Of a DNA stretch of 64,000 bases, positions 42,592 to 50,469 are shown in pieces (positions within the stretch are counted from its first letter, which is position 1; every line of letters begins with the position of its first letter). The DNA comes from E44-bin88 sp034419075. Lineage in GTDB: Bacteria > Chloroflexota > Dehalococcoidia > Dehalococcoidales > BS750m-G39. Under the pieces are notes generated by a model. The model ran no database searches. It saw only the letters and a program-made list of their open reading frames with translations, and was not told the DNA's origin. A program made the translations under genes and the position numbers. Location of the stretch: assembly GCA_034419075.1 (NCBI GenBank), contig DAOULR010000017.1, positions 37,929 to 101,928 of the forward strand, given 5' to 3'.

Positions 42592-42808
42592 GTGCTAGAC
42601 GGGGAGCCAGCGGTGCCCTGAACTCGCAATCCGCTATAGCGGGGTCGAATTCCCGCTTGAGGCCTTTGTCTGGTAGGACTACCCGCGCTAAGCGGTGTTG
42701 AAGGCCGGGTCCTGCGCGGCGGAGTGCTATGAATCCCGTCAGGTCCGAGAGGAAGCAGCGGTAAATAGAGGCCCCGGGTGCCGCAGGGTTACCTGGTTGG
42801 AGCTGGCT
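42592..42808 (+). ncRNA. ffs: Signal recognition particle RNA, large bacterial type
   Basis: The 4.5S-domain signature GTCAGGTCC-GAGAGGAAGCAGCGGTAA is at about 42738-42764, the Ffh-binding loops. The 5' part, GTGCTAGACGGGGAG, GGTGCCCTGAACTCGCAATCC and GCTATAGCGGGGTCG, is the Alu-like part of the large SRP RNA seen in Gram-positives, Thermus and Chloroflexota; the 3' part GCCGCAGGGTTACCTGG closes the long helix. Ends are set by similarity to known SRP RNAs and may be off by some bases. It targets membrane and secreted proteins with Ffh. It lies just upstream of rsmA and may be partly co-transcribed with it. Confidence 0.92.
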
Positions 42809-42864
42809 GGTGCGGGCAAGCTGTTGGGCGGGGTCGAGGGCGGGTGCACGGCCTCATTGATTTT

Positions 42865-43713
42865 ATGGATAAGAGCCCGAATCCGCTTTTGGCCGAGACG
42901 AGAAGACTGCTGCGCCAGTCAGACCTTAAGGCGCGAAAGAGGCTGGGGCAGCATTTCCTCATCGACGGTGGGGTGCTGGAGACCATTATCGCTGCCGCCG
43001 AGCTCAAACCCGACGACCTGGTGGTGGAGGTGGGGCCGGGGCTGGGCATCCTCACCAGGGAATTAGCTCAAAGAGCGGGCGGGGTTATCGCCATCGAGCT
43101 GGACGATAAGCTGGCGGCTCTGCTCAAAAAGACGCTGGCTTCTTTCAATAACGTCACCGTTATCAACGGCGACGTGCTCAAAATCGCGCCCAATGAGGTA
43201 ACCAAGGGGCGGAATTATAAGGTGGCGGCCAACCTGCCTTACTACATTACCTCGCCCGTCCTGCGCCACTTCCTTGAAGCCAAGGCTAGACCGCGGGCGA
43301 TGGTGGTCATGGTGCAGCGAGAGGTCGCCGAAGCCATCGCCGCCACAGCGGGCGATATGAGTCTCTTAAGCGTCAGCGTCCAGTTCTACGCTAGTCCTGA
43401 GATAATAGCCACCGTCCCCGCCGAGTCGTTTTACCCCGCCCCCGAGGTCAGCTCGGCGGTAGTGAAAATAGACGTTTACCCCCAGCCCAAAGTCGCCGTT
43501 GACGAAGAAGGGTTTTTCGATACGGTGCGGGCGGGCTTCGCCGCCCCGCGCAAGCAGCTGGCTAACTCGCTGGCCAAGGGGCTGGGACGGGAGAAGGCTG
43601 AGGTCTTGCCTTTTCTGAGAAGAGCCAGAATAGACCCGTCAAGGCGGGCGGAGACACTGACCATCGAGGAGTGGGCGGAGCTCTGGCGGATCCTGGAGGA
43701 GAAAGCATGCTGA
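42865..43713 (+). CDS. rsmA: 16S rRNA dimethyladenosine transferase
   Basis: 282-residue SAM-dependent enzyme that dimethylates A1518 and A1519 of 16S rRNA (KsgA). ARKRLGQHFLIDGGVL, EVGPGLGILTRELA (SAM loop), AIELDD, and NLPYYITSPVLRHFL (catalytic NLPY) are all present. The frame is open back into the SRP RNA, but ATG 42865 (MDKSPNPLLAETRRLL) is the family-like start. No strong ribosome site is seen. It overlaps ispE by seven bases. Confidence 0.95.
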   Translation: MDKSPNPLLAETRRLLRQSDLKARKRLGQHFLIDGGVLETIIAAAELKPDDLVVEVGPGLGILTRELAQRAGGVIAIELDDKLAALLKKTLASFNNVTVINGDVLKIAPNEVTKGRNYKVAANLPYYITSPVLRHFLEAKARPRAMVVMVQREVAEAIAATAGDMSLLSVSVQFYASPEIIATVPAESFYPAPEVSSAVVKIDVYPQPKVAVDEEGFFDTVRAGFAAPRKQLANSLAKGLGREKAEVLPFLRRARIDPSRRAETLTIEEWAELWRILEEKAC

Positions 43714-44567
43714 CGGTTAAGGCGCCGGCCAAGATTAACCTGACGCTGGAAGTCTTAAGCGAAAGGCCCGACGGCTTTCACAATATCCGCAGCGTTATTC
43801 AGGCCGTTGACCTCTGCGACAGCCTCGGTTTCAGCTTGAGCGATGAAATCGAGGTCACTAGCGATAACCCCGAATTCAATGCCGAAAAGAGCCTGGTGGC
43901 CACTGCCGCCGACCTGCTGCGTCAGGTCAAGGGGTGTGCCAAGGGGGCCAGGGTAAAAGTCGAAAAGAGGATACCCTTTGCCTCGGGGTTGGGTGGGGAC
44001 AGCAGCGATGCCGCCGCCGTGCTGCTGGGCTTAAACCAGCTCTGGCCGCCGGAGCTAAAGCCGGCAATATTGCTGGAGTTAGCGACGAGGCTGGGCTCAG
44101 ACGTCGCCTTTTTCCTCTACGGGGGCACGGCGCTGGCGGAGGGGAGGGGGGAGAAGGTGGCGCCCCTGCCTTCGCTGTCTCAGAGCTGGGTCGTCCTGCT
44201 CGTACCCCCGCTACCCGAGGTGGCCGGGAAAACAAAACAGCTCTACAACAGACTCAAGCCCAGCCACTACAGTAACGGTGAGATTACGGACAGCATGGTG
44301 GTGGGGCTGACCAGGGGGGAGGTAAACCAATCCCTGCTCTTCAACACCTTTGAAAACGTCGCCTACGACTTCTTCCCCAAGCTCAAGGTCTATAAGGAGC
44401 ATTTTCTAAAACTGGGGGCGGGAAACGTCCACCTGGCCGGCTCGGGGCCGACCCTTTTTAGTCTGGTTGACGACAGGTCCAAAGCCGAGGACTTGTACAC
44501 CAGGTGCCAGGACCAGAAAATGCAGTGCTACCTGGCGGCTACGCTTTCGTCGCTGGATAGGTTGTAA
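43707..44567 (+). CDS. ispE: 4-diphosphocytidyl-2-C-methyl-D-erythritol kinase
   Basis: 286-residue GHMP kinase of the non-mevalonate isoprenoid pathway. KAPAKINLTLEVLSERPDGFH, the ATP loop PFASGLGGDSSDAAAVL, GSDVAFFLYGGTAL and the C-terminal AGSGPTLFSL are typical. ATG 43707 (MLTVKAPAKINL) with GGAGGAGA before it is inside the rsmA end. rsmA-ispE is a common bacterial pair. It may feed the polyprenyl synthase at 26742. Confidence 0.96.
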   Translation: MLTVKAPAKINLTLEVLSERPDGFHNIRSVIQAVDLCDSLGFSLSDEIEVTSDNPEFNAEKSLVATAADLLRQVKGCAKGARVKVEKRIPFASGLGGDSSDAAAVLLGLNQLWPPELKPAILLELATRLGSDVAFFLYGGTALAEGRGEKVAPLPSLSQSWVVLLVPPLPEVAGKTKQLYNRLKPSHYSNGEITDSMVVGLTRGEVNQSLLFNTFENVAYDFFPKLKVYKEHFLKLGAGNVHLAGSGPTLFSLVDDRSKAEDLYTRCQDQKMQCYLAATLSSLDRL

Positions 44568-44615
44568 TGGGGTGCTATAATGCTATTTAGCTGGGTATGA
44601 AGGAGGTATGCTTCT

Positions 44616-45293
44616 ATGAACACTAAAATATTCCATAAGCTAAGCGGGGAAGTGGCTGTACATGGAACTCTATTGCTAATTTTTGGACTGCTATTATTAG
44701 GATTAAAGCCAATCGATGAAATCGTAGTATTTCAGTTTGCGCCTCTCCCGCATAAGTTCTTTTATGATACAGCTTGGGGTTGGATCTTTATTCTAATAGC
44801 GTTGGCAGTCGTTTTTGGCATTTACTTTATATGGCATAAGTATAAGCTCGCGAGTTTGTTGAAAGGATGGCTTAAGACTTTAATTAAATCCTTCGTTTGC
44901 TTACTTCTAATATTTATCTTATGGTTGATACCGACTGTGCCTGTTAGCTTTTTCACCGTTTTATGGATAATTCTTGGAACCATTGCTCTTCTGGCATCTC
45001 TATCATTCATGGTTGCGGTTTTATGTGAACCATGGGCGGCTGGCATTGATAAACGAATAAATAGCCAAAAGTATAAGTATTTATATTGGCAAATCTTTTT
45101 GTTAGTCTATCTCGGTAGTTGGCTGCAAGGTCTGTCGGTCATTCCTACAGAGGGAACGTTATTTTGGGAAATTGATTGGACTATAATACGTGATATAGTC
45201 TATGTTATTGGCTTTTTGTGGTTTATTGTAATTTCGATAGTTACTTTTGGAGATTTACTACAATCAAAGAAACAAACAGACCAAGCAAAATAA
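44616..45293 (+). CDS. AT-rich integral membrane protein (copy 1), unknown
   Basis: 225 residues with about six hydrophobic helices and no known family. Base composition is clearly more AT-rich than neighbours, and codon use follows (many TTA, ATA, AAA), which suggests recent acquisition or relaxed selection. It resembles the protein at 46502-47065 in the last 90 residues: both have FMVAV, then LYWxIF, then LSxxP, then WFxxI. GGAGGT precedes the ATG. Not a transporter of any family that I recognise. Confidence 0.65.
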   Translation: MNTKIFHKLSGEVAVHGTLLLIFGLLLLGLKPIDEIVVFQFAPLPHKFFYDTAWGWIFILIALAVVFGIYFIWHKYKLASLLKGWLKTLIKSFVCLLLIFILWLIPTVPVSFFTVLWIILGTIALLASLSFMVAVLCEPWAAGIDKRINSQKYKYLYWQIFLLVYLGSWLQGLSVIPTEGTLFWEIDWTIIRDIVYVIGFLWFIVISIVTFGDLLQSKKQTDQAK

Positions 45294-45318
45294 TCTATAA
45301 AGTCTTTAAGGAGTGGCT

Positions 45319-45963
45319 ATGGCGGGACTAATAGTTCTGGCGCTGGTTATCGGTTATCTGCTCGGCTCCATTCCCTTCGCCTACCTTATCGGGCGGCTGG
45401 TAAGGGGCGTGGACATCAGGAAGGTGGGTGGGGGGAACGTGGGGACGGTCAACACCATGCGGGAGATTGGCACCCTGCCCGGCCTGAGCGTGCTCCTGGC
45501 CGACATGGCCAAGGGGGCGCTGGCTGTGCTCATCGCCCAGTGGCTGGGGCTGCACCTTTACTGGGTCTTCGCCGTGGGGCTGGTGGCGGTGTCGGGGCAT
45601 AACTGGCCAGTCTGGCTTAAATTCAAGGGAGGTCAGGGGCTGGCCACCACCATGGGGGTGCTGGTGGTCTTCTCGCCCATACCCTTTGCCATCTGCTTCG
45701 GCGTCCTTCTGTTGGCGCTGCTTTTTACCAGCAACGTGAGGCTGTCGGCGATAGTGAGCTTCGTTTTCCTGCCCCCGCTCATCTGGGCCTTCGGTGGGGA
45801 GCTGAGCGTTATCCTCTATTCCATAGCTCTGCCCGTATTCTGCATGCTGAAGTCGATACCCGCCTTCAGGTCGGATGTGGCCAAGGCGGGGGAGACGAAG
45901 AAGGGACTTGTCTTCGACCGGGAATATACGCCGTGGCAGACCAAGAAAAAGAAAGATAAATAG
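45319..45963 (+). CDS. plsY: Acyl-phosphate glycerol-3-phosphate acyltransferase (PlsY), copy 1
   Basis: 214-residue membrane enzyme that acylates glycerol 3-phosphate from acyl-phosphate, the first step of phospholipid synthesis. GYLLGSIPFAYLIGR, GGGNVGTVNT, the SGHNWPVWLKFKGGQGLATT block and about five helices are family marks; the active-site Ser/His and G3P/phosphate loops are in these. ATG 45319 has AGGAG five bases before; GTG two codons up is possible. The tail is lysine-rich. A second PlsY is at 56412. It is followed 13 bases later by rubrerythrin. Confidence 0.92.
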   Translation: MAGLIVLALVIGYLLGSIPFAYLIGRLVRGVDIRKVGGGNVGTVNTMREIGTLPGLSVLLADMAKGALAVLIAQWLGLHLYWVFAVGLVAVSGHNWPVWLKFKGGQGLATTMGVLVVFSPIPFAICFGVLLLALLFTSNVRLSAIVSFVFLPPLIWAFGGELSVILYSIALPVFCMLKSIPAFRSDVAKAGETKKGLVFDREYTPWQTKKKKDK

Positions 45964-45976
45964 CTGGAGGTGTAAG

Positions 45977-46480
45977 TTGAGCAACACAGAGAAAAACCTT
46001 GAGGAAGCCTTTGCCGGGGAAAGCCAGGCCAGCCGGCGCTACCTTTACTTCGCCGAGAAGGCGGAGAGCGAGGGGCATCCCCAGATAGCGCGGCTCTTCC
46101 GGGCGGCGGTGGAGTCGGAAACAGTGCACGCCCGCAACCACCTAAATGTTCTGGGCGGCATCGGCTCGACGGCCGACAACCTGGAGGCGGGGATAGGTGG
46201 GGAGGAACAAGAGTTCACCCATATGTATCCTGCCTTTATCAAAGAAGCCAAGGCGGAGGGCAATACCAAGGCCGAGACCAGCTTCAGCCATGCCAACGCC
46301 GTGGAACAAATCCACCACGGGCTTTACCTGCAGGCGCTGGCATCACTCAGGGCGGGCAAGGAGCCTAAAGAAGAGTCCTATTACGTTTGCCAGGTCTGCG
46401 GCAACACCGTGGCCGGGGAAGCCCCGGAAAGGTGCCCCATCTGTGGCGCGCCGAGGAGCAAGTTTTTTGAGGTGAAGTAA
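45977..46480 (+). CDS. rbr: Rubrerythrin
   Basis: 167-residue di-iron and rubredoxin protein that reduces hydrogen peroxide in anaerobes. Iron ligands are in EEAFAGESQASRRYLYFAE, ESETVHARNHL and EQIHHGLYLQAL; the rubredoxin-like C-terminus has CQVCGNTVAGEAPERCPICG. TTG start at 45977 with GGAGG six bases before; the frame is open further over plsY but that part is not rubrerythrin-like. Presence fits an oxygen-sensitive lifestyle. Confidence 0.93.
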   Translation: MSNTEKNLEEAFAGESQASRRYLYFAEKAESEGHPQIARLFRAAVESETVHARNHLNVLGGIGSTADNLEAGIGGEEQEFTHMYPAFIKEAKAEGNTKAETSFSHANAVEQIHHGLYLQALASLRAGKEPKEESYYVCQVCGNTVAGEAPERCPICGAPRSKFFEVK

Positions 46481-46501
46481 AAAAGGAGAAAAGGGGGCAG
46501 G

Positions 46502-47065
46502 TTGTGCGCTAATCGTCTAAAGCGCTGGTTGACCCGATGTAAAGACTGGATAGCGAGAGCGCGTCTAGCGGGATGGGCGTGGGTGAGGCGTGTAATACGA
46601 ATACGAGATAGTATGGCCCCTAATGGAGTCTTGTTCTTATCCTTTAGTCTATTGTTGCTGGCAACAGAGCCGCCGGAAAAGGCTACTGTTTTGTGGTTTG
46701 AGGCTCCCTCTCTCCCTCTTTGGGTTTTTACTATTTCAGGCGCAATTGCTCTCGCTATATCTTTTGTATTCATGGTTGCGGTTTTTTATAGATGGTTGGG
46801 CAATCAACTAAAGAAGCTTTTAAAAAAGCAGCTTAAGGTGTTGTACTGGGTGATTTTCTTCATTGTTTCTTCGATTAGTTCCCTGCGAGCATTGTCGCTT
46901 GTTCCTAAAGAAAATGATGTTTTTCCTTTTGCATTAGTGCTGGTTTTAATTTGGTTTTTTGTTATTACGTTTGTTTTTTTCTGGATAATCGTGTCGGATA
47001 CAGTGAAAAAGAAAGCCTCAGTATCAACAAGCGGAAAAGAATCTAGCGGCAGAAAAAGCGATTAA
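46502..47065 (+). CDS. AT-rich integral membrane protein (copy 2), unknown
   Basis: 187 residues, TTG start with GGGGGCAGG before it. It has a basic N-terminus (RLKRWLTRC, RARLAG) and about four hydrophobic helices, with a Ser/Lys-rich tail. It shares the FMVAV, VLYWVIFF, LSLVP and WFFVI pattern with the protein at 44616-45293 and the same AT-rich codon use, so the two look like relatives on both sides of plsY-rubrerythrin. Function unknown. Confidence 0.6.
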   Translation: MCANRLKRWLTRCKDWIARARLAGWAWVRRVIRIRDSMAPNGVLFLSFSLLLLATEPPEKATVLWFEAPSLPLWVFTISGAIALAISFVFMVAVFYRWLGNQLKKLLKKQLKVLYWVIFFIVSSISSLRALSLVPKENDVFPFALVLVLIWFFVITFVFFWIIVSDTVKKKASVSTSGKESSGRKSD

Positions 47066-47079
47066 GCGGTTTTACAGTC

Positions 47080-48336
47080 TTACTTTTCCGACAGCCACCC
47101 CTTGACCAGCTCTATCTCGTCATCTCTGGAGGCAATCTCGCCGTCCAGCCGCGCTTTCTGCAAACGTTCCATTATCTCCCTGATTTCGGGTCCGGTGGTT
47201 ACGCCCATCTTTATCAGGTCGTCGCCAGTAAGCGCGATTTCAATGTATTTCAGGCGGGTCAAATAGAGGTGGATGTTCTGGGAGGCGGCGGGGGACTCGG
47301 TGGCGATGGAGTTGGCCACCATGGCCGGGGAGGAGTAGGCTTCGAGGAGGCGGAAGATGCCGCTGGGGGAAAGGCCGGGGGTGGAAAGCAGGCGCATCTT
47401 ACTCTTGATGGCGGCGGAATCATTCAGTATCTGCGCCAGCGCCTTGGGCAGCCGTAGGCGGGAGATGAAGCGTTCGGTTTCATCCTTGGCCAGCGGGTAG
47501 GCCAGCAGCGCCAGATAGAGGCCAGGTTCGGGCGGGGCGGGGTCGCTGAGCTTACGGGCCTGCTCGAACTTTTCCGCCAGCCACTGGTCTCCCCTTAAAT
47601 TGGGGTAGAGGTGGGGCAAAACCCCCAGCTCGGCGGCGCGTATAAAGACCTTCTCCGGGTAGTGTTCCTTAAGTATGCACTCGACCTCATAGCGGGTGCG
47701 GTCGGCGCTGATGGTCTTGAGAATTTCAACATCACGCTTGAGCAAGCTCAATGTCTTTTTCTCCAGGTGAAAGTCGAAACGCTGCTCGTAGCGCAGCCCG
47801 CGCCAGATGCGGGTGGCGTCGTCGATGAAGCTGTTGTCATGGAGGACCCTTATCAGCTTGTTCTTGAGGTCGTCACGCCCGCCGTGGGGGTCGATGGGCT
47901 GGCCGTAGAGTCCGGGGTTCAAGCCCAGCGCCATGGCGTTGATGGTGAAGTCGCGGCGGCCGAGGTCTTGGTCAAGGGAACCGGGGGTGATGGTGGGCAA
48001 TGCCCCCGGTTTTTCATAAGTTTCGGTGCGAGCGGTGGTCAGGTCAACGCTCCATTTGTCCCACTGGAGCTTGGCGGTGTTGAAGCGGGTGTGGGTGGTG
48101 ATTTTGCCCTTGACGTTCTTTTTGAGCTGCTGGGCCAGTTCGATGGCGTTGCCCTCCACCACCAGGTCGAGGTCGAGATTGGCCCGCCCCAGCATCAGGT
48201 CGCGCACCACTCCGCCCACCAGGTAGAGCTTTTCGCCGCGGGTGTGGGCGATTTCGCCCGCCATCCACATGAAGTTGACCAGCTCTGGGGGTAGCTGTTT
48301 TTCTATTTCCTGGGATAGGTTAAGACGCTTGGGCAT
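47080..48336 (-). CDS. cca: CCA-adding enzyme/tRNA nucleotidyltransferase
   Basis: 418-residue class II nucleotidyltransferase of the Pol-beta type that builds or repairs tRNA 3' ends. LYLVGGVVRDLMLGR with DLDLVVEG (metal Asp pair), RRDFTINAMAL, and the head-neck part IRVLHDNSFIDDATRIWRGLRYEQRF are typical. No HD domain is seen, so it may be either a full CCA enzyme or an A-adding one; no second copy is in the window. ATG 48336 (MPKRLNLSQEIEK) is chosen from the promoter; no ribosome site is seen. Confidence 0.93.
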   Translation of the reverse strand: MPKRLNLSQEIEKQLPPELVNFMWMAGEIAHTRGEKLYLVGGVVRDLMLGRANLDLDLVVEGNAIELAQQLKKNVKGKITTHTRFNTAKLQWDKWSVDLTTARTETYEKPGALPTITPGSLDQDLGRRDFTINAMALGLNPGLYGQPIDPHGGRDDLKNKLIRVLHDNSFIDDATRIWRGLRYEQRFDFHLEKKTLSLLKRDVEILKTISADRTRYEVECILKEHYPEKVFIRAAELGVLPHLYPNLRGDQWLAEKFEQARKLSDPAPPEPGLYLALLAYPLAKDETERFISRLRLPKALAQILNDSAAIKSKMRLLSTPGLSPSGIFRLLEAYSSPAMVANSIATESPAASQNIHLYLTRLKYIEIALTGDDLIKMGVTTGPEIREIMERLQKARLDGEIASRDDEIELVKGWLSEK

Positions 48337-48348
48337 ATCTTTGGCTAG

Positions 48349-48357
48349 ATTATAACA
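48349..48357 (-). promoter_or_regulatory. Extended -10 promoter of the CCA enzyme gene
   Basis: Minus-strand TGTTATAAT; TATAAT ends 12 bases before the ATG at 48336, so the mRNA leader would be about six bases. Confidence 0.6.
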
Positions 48358-48378
48358 CAGGTGATTTATGTCGCCCAG

Positions 48379-48603
48379 CCCCACCCGATTTTATCTATTC
48401 CCACCCACCGCCCCGTTTTGGCTAGCGTACGTATTTCTGACCCGCCCTGCCCACCCTTAGAGGGGATTCTCCTTCTAGAATTCCTTCTGGGAGGACTTCC
48501 CGCCCCGTCTTCCCTTTTTTAAAAGGGGGATATATAAGGGGCGCCTCCCTTGTAGGGTGGGTATTGGGTGGGAAAATAAGACCTGCGCTAAACAAGGTGG
48601 GGG
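48379..48603. repeat. MITE-like intergenic repeat, copy D
   Basis: Left end CCCCACCCGATTTTATCTA with CCCACCCACCGCCCCG, the reverse complement of the right ends of A and B, then TAGCGTACGTATTTCTGACC; right end GTAGGGTGGGTATTGGGTGG to CTAAACAAGGTGGGG. It fills the gap between two divergent genes. Confidence 0.82.
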
Positions 48604-48635
48604 TGAAAAAGCTGGGAGTGGGGCTTAAAGACTTA

Positions 48636-48664
48636 TTGTCATTTATCGGGGGTTATCTTATAAT
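48636..48664 (+). promoter_or_regulatory. Promoter of the UPF0200 kinase gene, leaderless
   Basis: TTGTCA (48636-48641), 17-base spacer, TATAAT (48659-48664). The ATG at 48672 is seven bases after the -10, so transcription begins at or next to it. Confidence 0.75.
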
Positions 48665-48671
48665 GGGGTGG

Positions 48672-49214
48672 ATGAAAGTGGTCTCCATCGTGGGCATGGC
48701 CGGTGCTGGCAAGTCGGAGGTTTCCCGTGTCTTTGAGCGGAACGGCTATACCCTAATCAGGTTCGGCGATGTTACCGACGAGGAGATAAAGAAGCGGGGT
48801 TTGCCGTTAAACGAGGAAAATGAGCACAACGTTAGGCTTCTTCTTAGAAAAGAACATGGAATGGAAGCCTACGCCAAACTGAACCGGGCTAGAATTGACT
48901 CAGCGCTGGAGCATACAGATGTGGTCATTGATGGGCTTTATTCCTGGGAGGAGTACACCTATCTCAGAGAGTTTTACAGGGAGAACCTTTACCTGGTAGC
49001 GGTGTGGTCATCGCCCAGCACGAGGTATGCGCGACTGGCTAACAGGTCAAATCGGCGTTTGACGCCGAAAGAGGCTGTCAGCCGTGACAAGGAAGAAATA
49101 GAGGATATCAATAAGGGAGGACCGATTGCCATGGCCGACTTTACCATCGTCAACGAGTCCTCCCGTGAGGAGCTAATAAAAGAAGCCGAGAGGATTGTAG
49201 CCTTACTGAAATGA
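48672..49214 (+). CDS. UPF0200-family P-loop kinase (archaeal dephospho-CoA-kinase-like)
   Basis: 180 residues. Walker A is VGMAGAGKSE; then GDVTDEEIKKRGLPLNEEN and LRKEHGMEAYA, VVIDGLYSWEEY, and VAVWSSPSTRYARL, a set typical of the archaeal UPF0200 group of nucleotide or CoA-precursor kinases. The exact substrate is not known. ATG 48672 is chosen because it lies at the likely transcription start; ATG 48663 falls within the -10. Its stop overlaps the dCMP deaminase start (ATGA), so the two are coupled and a nucleotide role is likely. Confidence 0.8.
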   Translation: MKVVSIVGMAGAGKSEVSRVFERNGYTLIRFGDVTDEEIKKRGLPLNEENEHNVRLLLRKEHGMEAYAKLNRARIDSALEHTDVVIDGLYSWEEYTYLREFYRENLYLVAVWSSPSTRYARLANRSNRRLTPKEAVSRDKEEIEDINKGGPIAMADFTIVNESSREELIKEAERIVALLK

Positions 49215-49693
49215 AAAAAGCGGTCCGCCCCCATATCGATGAGTATTTTCTGAAGATAGCCTCAGTGGTCGCCGAGCGCTCGACCTGCCGTCGTCACCAT
49301 ATTGGGGCGGTGGCGGTCAAGGATAAGCACATCCTGGCCACGGGCTATAACGGGGCGGCTTCAGGCTTAAAAGACTGCCTGGAGCTGGGCTGCCTGAGGG
49401 ATGAGCTGGAAATACCGTCAGGGACGAGGCAGGAGATTTGTCGGGGCATTCACGCTGAGCAGAATGTCATCATCCAGGCCAGCCTGCACGGCGTCAGCCT
49501 GGAGGGGAGCACTATCTACTGCACGCACACTCCCTGCGTGCTCTGCGCCAAGATGCTGACCAACGCCAAGATAGAGCGCTTTGTCAGCTTCGGCAAATAT
49601 AATGACGATTCCTTTGTCGAACTGTTCAAAGAAGCGGGCATAGAGGTTGATATAAAGGAGAGACCGCCCGCCGCGATAAGTTACCTGGATTAG
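49211..49693 (+). CDS. comEB: dCMP deaminase
   Basis: 160-residue zinc cytidylate deaminase that makes dUMP for thymidylate synthesis. Zinc and catalytic motifs are GIHAEQNVI and the HTPCVLCAKML pair of Cys. The first 20 residues and STCRRHHIGAVAV are typical of the ComEB group; an extra Cys/His cluster (DCLELGCLRDE) likely binds a second zinc. Coupled to the UPF0200 kinase gene. Confidence 0.94.
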   Translation: MKKAVRPHIDEYFLKIASVVAERSTCRRHHIGAVAVKDKHILATGYNGAASGLKDCLELGCLRDELEIPSGTRQEICRGIHAEQNVIIQASLHGVSLEGSTIYCTHTPCVLCAKMLTNAKIERFVSFGKYNDDSFVELFKEAGIEVDIKERPPAAISYLD

Positions 49694-49743
49694 TTGAATT
49701 TGTGGTAGAATGGACGACGGTATGAAAATTAAAGGATTGGGGA

Positions 49744-50469
49744 ATGAGTGAACCTATTGTCATCGAAAATCTGACCAAATACTATAACAAGTTCCTGGCG
49801 CTGGATAACCTTTCGCTGACGGTGCCCGCCAACGAGAACGTGGGGCTGCTGGGGCCCAACGGCGCTGGCAAGAGTACCACCCTCAAGATACTGTGCGGGC
49901 TGCTTCGCGCCTCCTCGGGCACGGCTTATATCGACGGCGTTGATGTCTCCAATAAGCCGGAAAAGGCACTGGCTAAAATCGGCGCCATTATAGAGACGCC
50001 TGAGTTCTATCCCTTCCTCACCCCCGAAGAGACGCTGGGCTATCTGGGCCGACTGCGGGGGATGGGTGGGGACCACCTGAAGAGCCGCATCAAAGAGGTC
50101 ATCGAGCTGGTGAGGCTAAGGGAGTGGGGCAAGGTAAAGATAGAGAAGTTCTCGCGGGGGATGAAGCAGCGGCTCGGCCTGGCGCAGACCCTGCTGCACG
50201 ACCCGCCCGTGCTCATCCTGGACGAGCCGGCCCTGGGGCTGGATCCGAGGGGGGTGGTGGAGTTCCGGGGGATAATCGAGAAGGCGGGTAAGGAGAAGTC
50301 GATTTTCTTCGCCTCCCACCAGCTGGTGGAGGTCACTGAGATATGCGACCACGTGGCTATTATCGACCACGGGCGTCTGCTTGCCTATGACAGCATCGCT
50401 GCCCTGAAGAAGAAATACAAGTCGCTGGAGAAGGCTTACCTTGAGTTGACGGAGGCACCAATTGACTGA
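49744..50469 (+). CDS. ABC transporter ATP-binding protein
   Basis: 241-residue ATPase with Walker A GPNGAGKST, signature FSRGMKQRL, Walker B LILDEPALGLDP and the switch His in ASHQLVE. It is of the ABC-2/CcmA-type class used by exporters of drugs, lipids or polysaccharides. A TGGTAGAAT extended -10 lies at 49712-49720. It overlaps the permease gene by eight bases. Substrate unknown. Confidence 0.93.
   Translation: MSEPIVIENLTKYYNKFLALDNLSLTVPANENVGLLGPNGAGKSTTLKILCGLLRASSGTAYIDGVDVSNKPEKALAKIGAIIETPEFYPFLTPEETLGYLGRLRGMGGDHLKSRIKEVIELVRLREWGKVKIEKFSRGMKQRLGLAQTLLHDPPVLILDEPALGLDPRGVVEFRGIIEKAGKEKSIFFASHQLVEVTEICDHVAIIDHGRLLAYDSIAALKKKYKSLEKAYLELTEAPID

Noticed and set aside
42695..43066. 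Open frame over the SRP RNA and the rsmA start
   Set aside because: It runs through the conserved SRP RNA signature and into rsmA in another frame.
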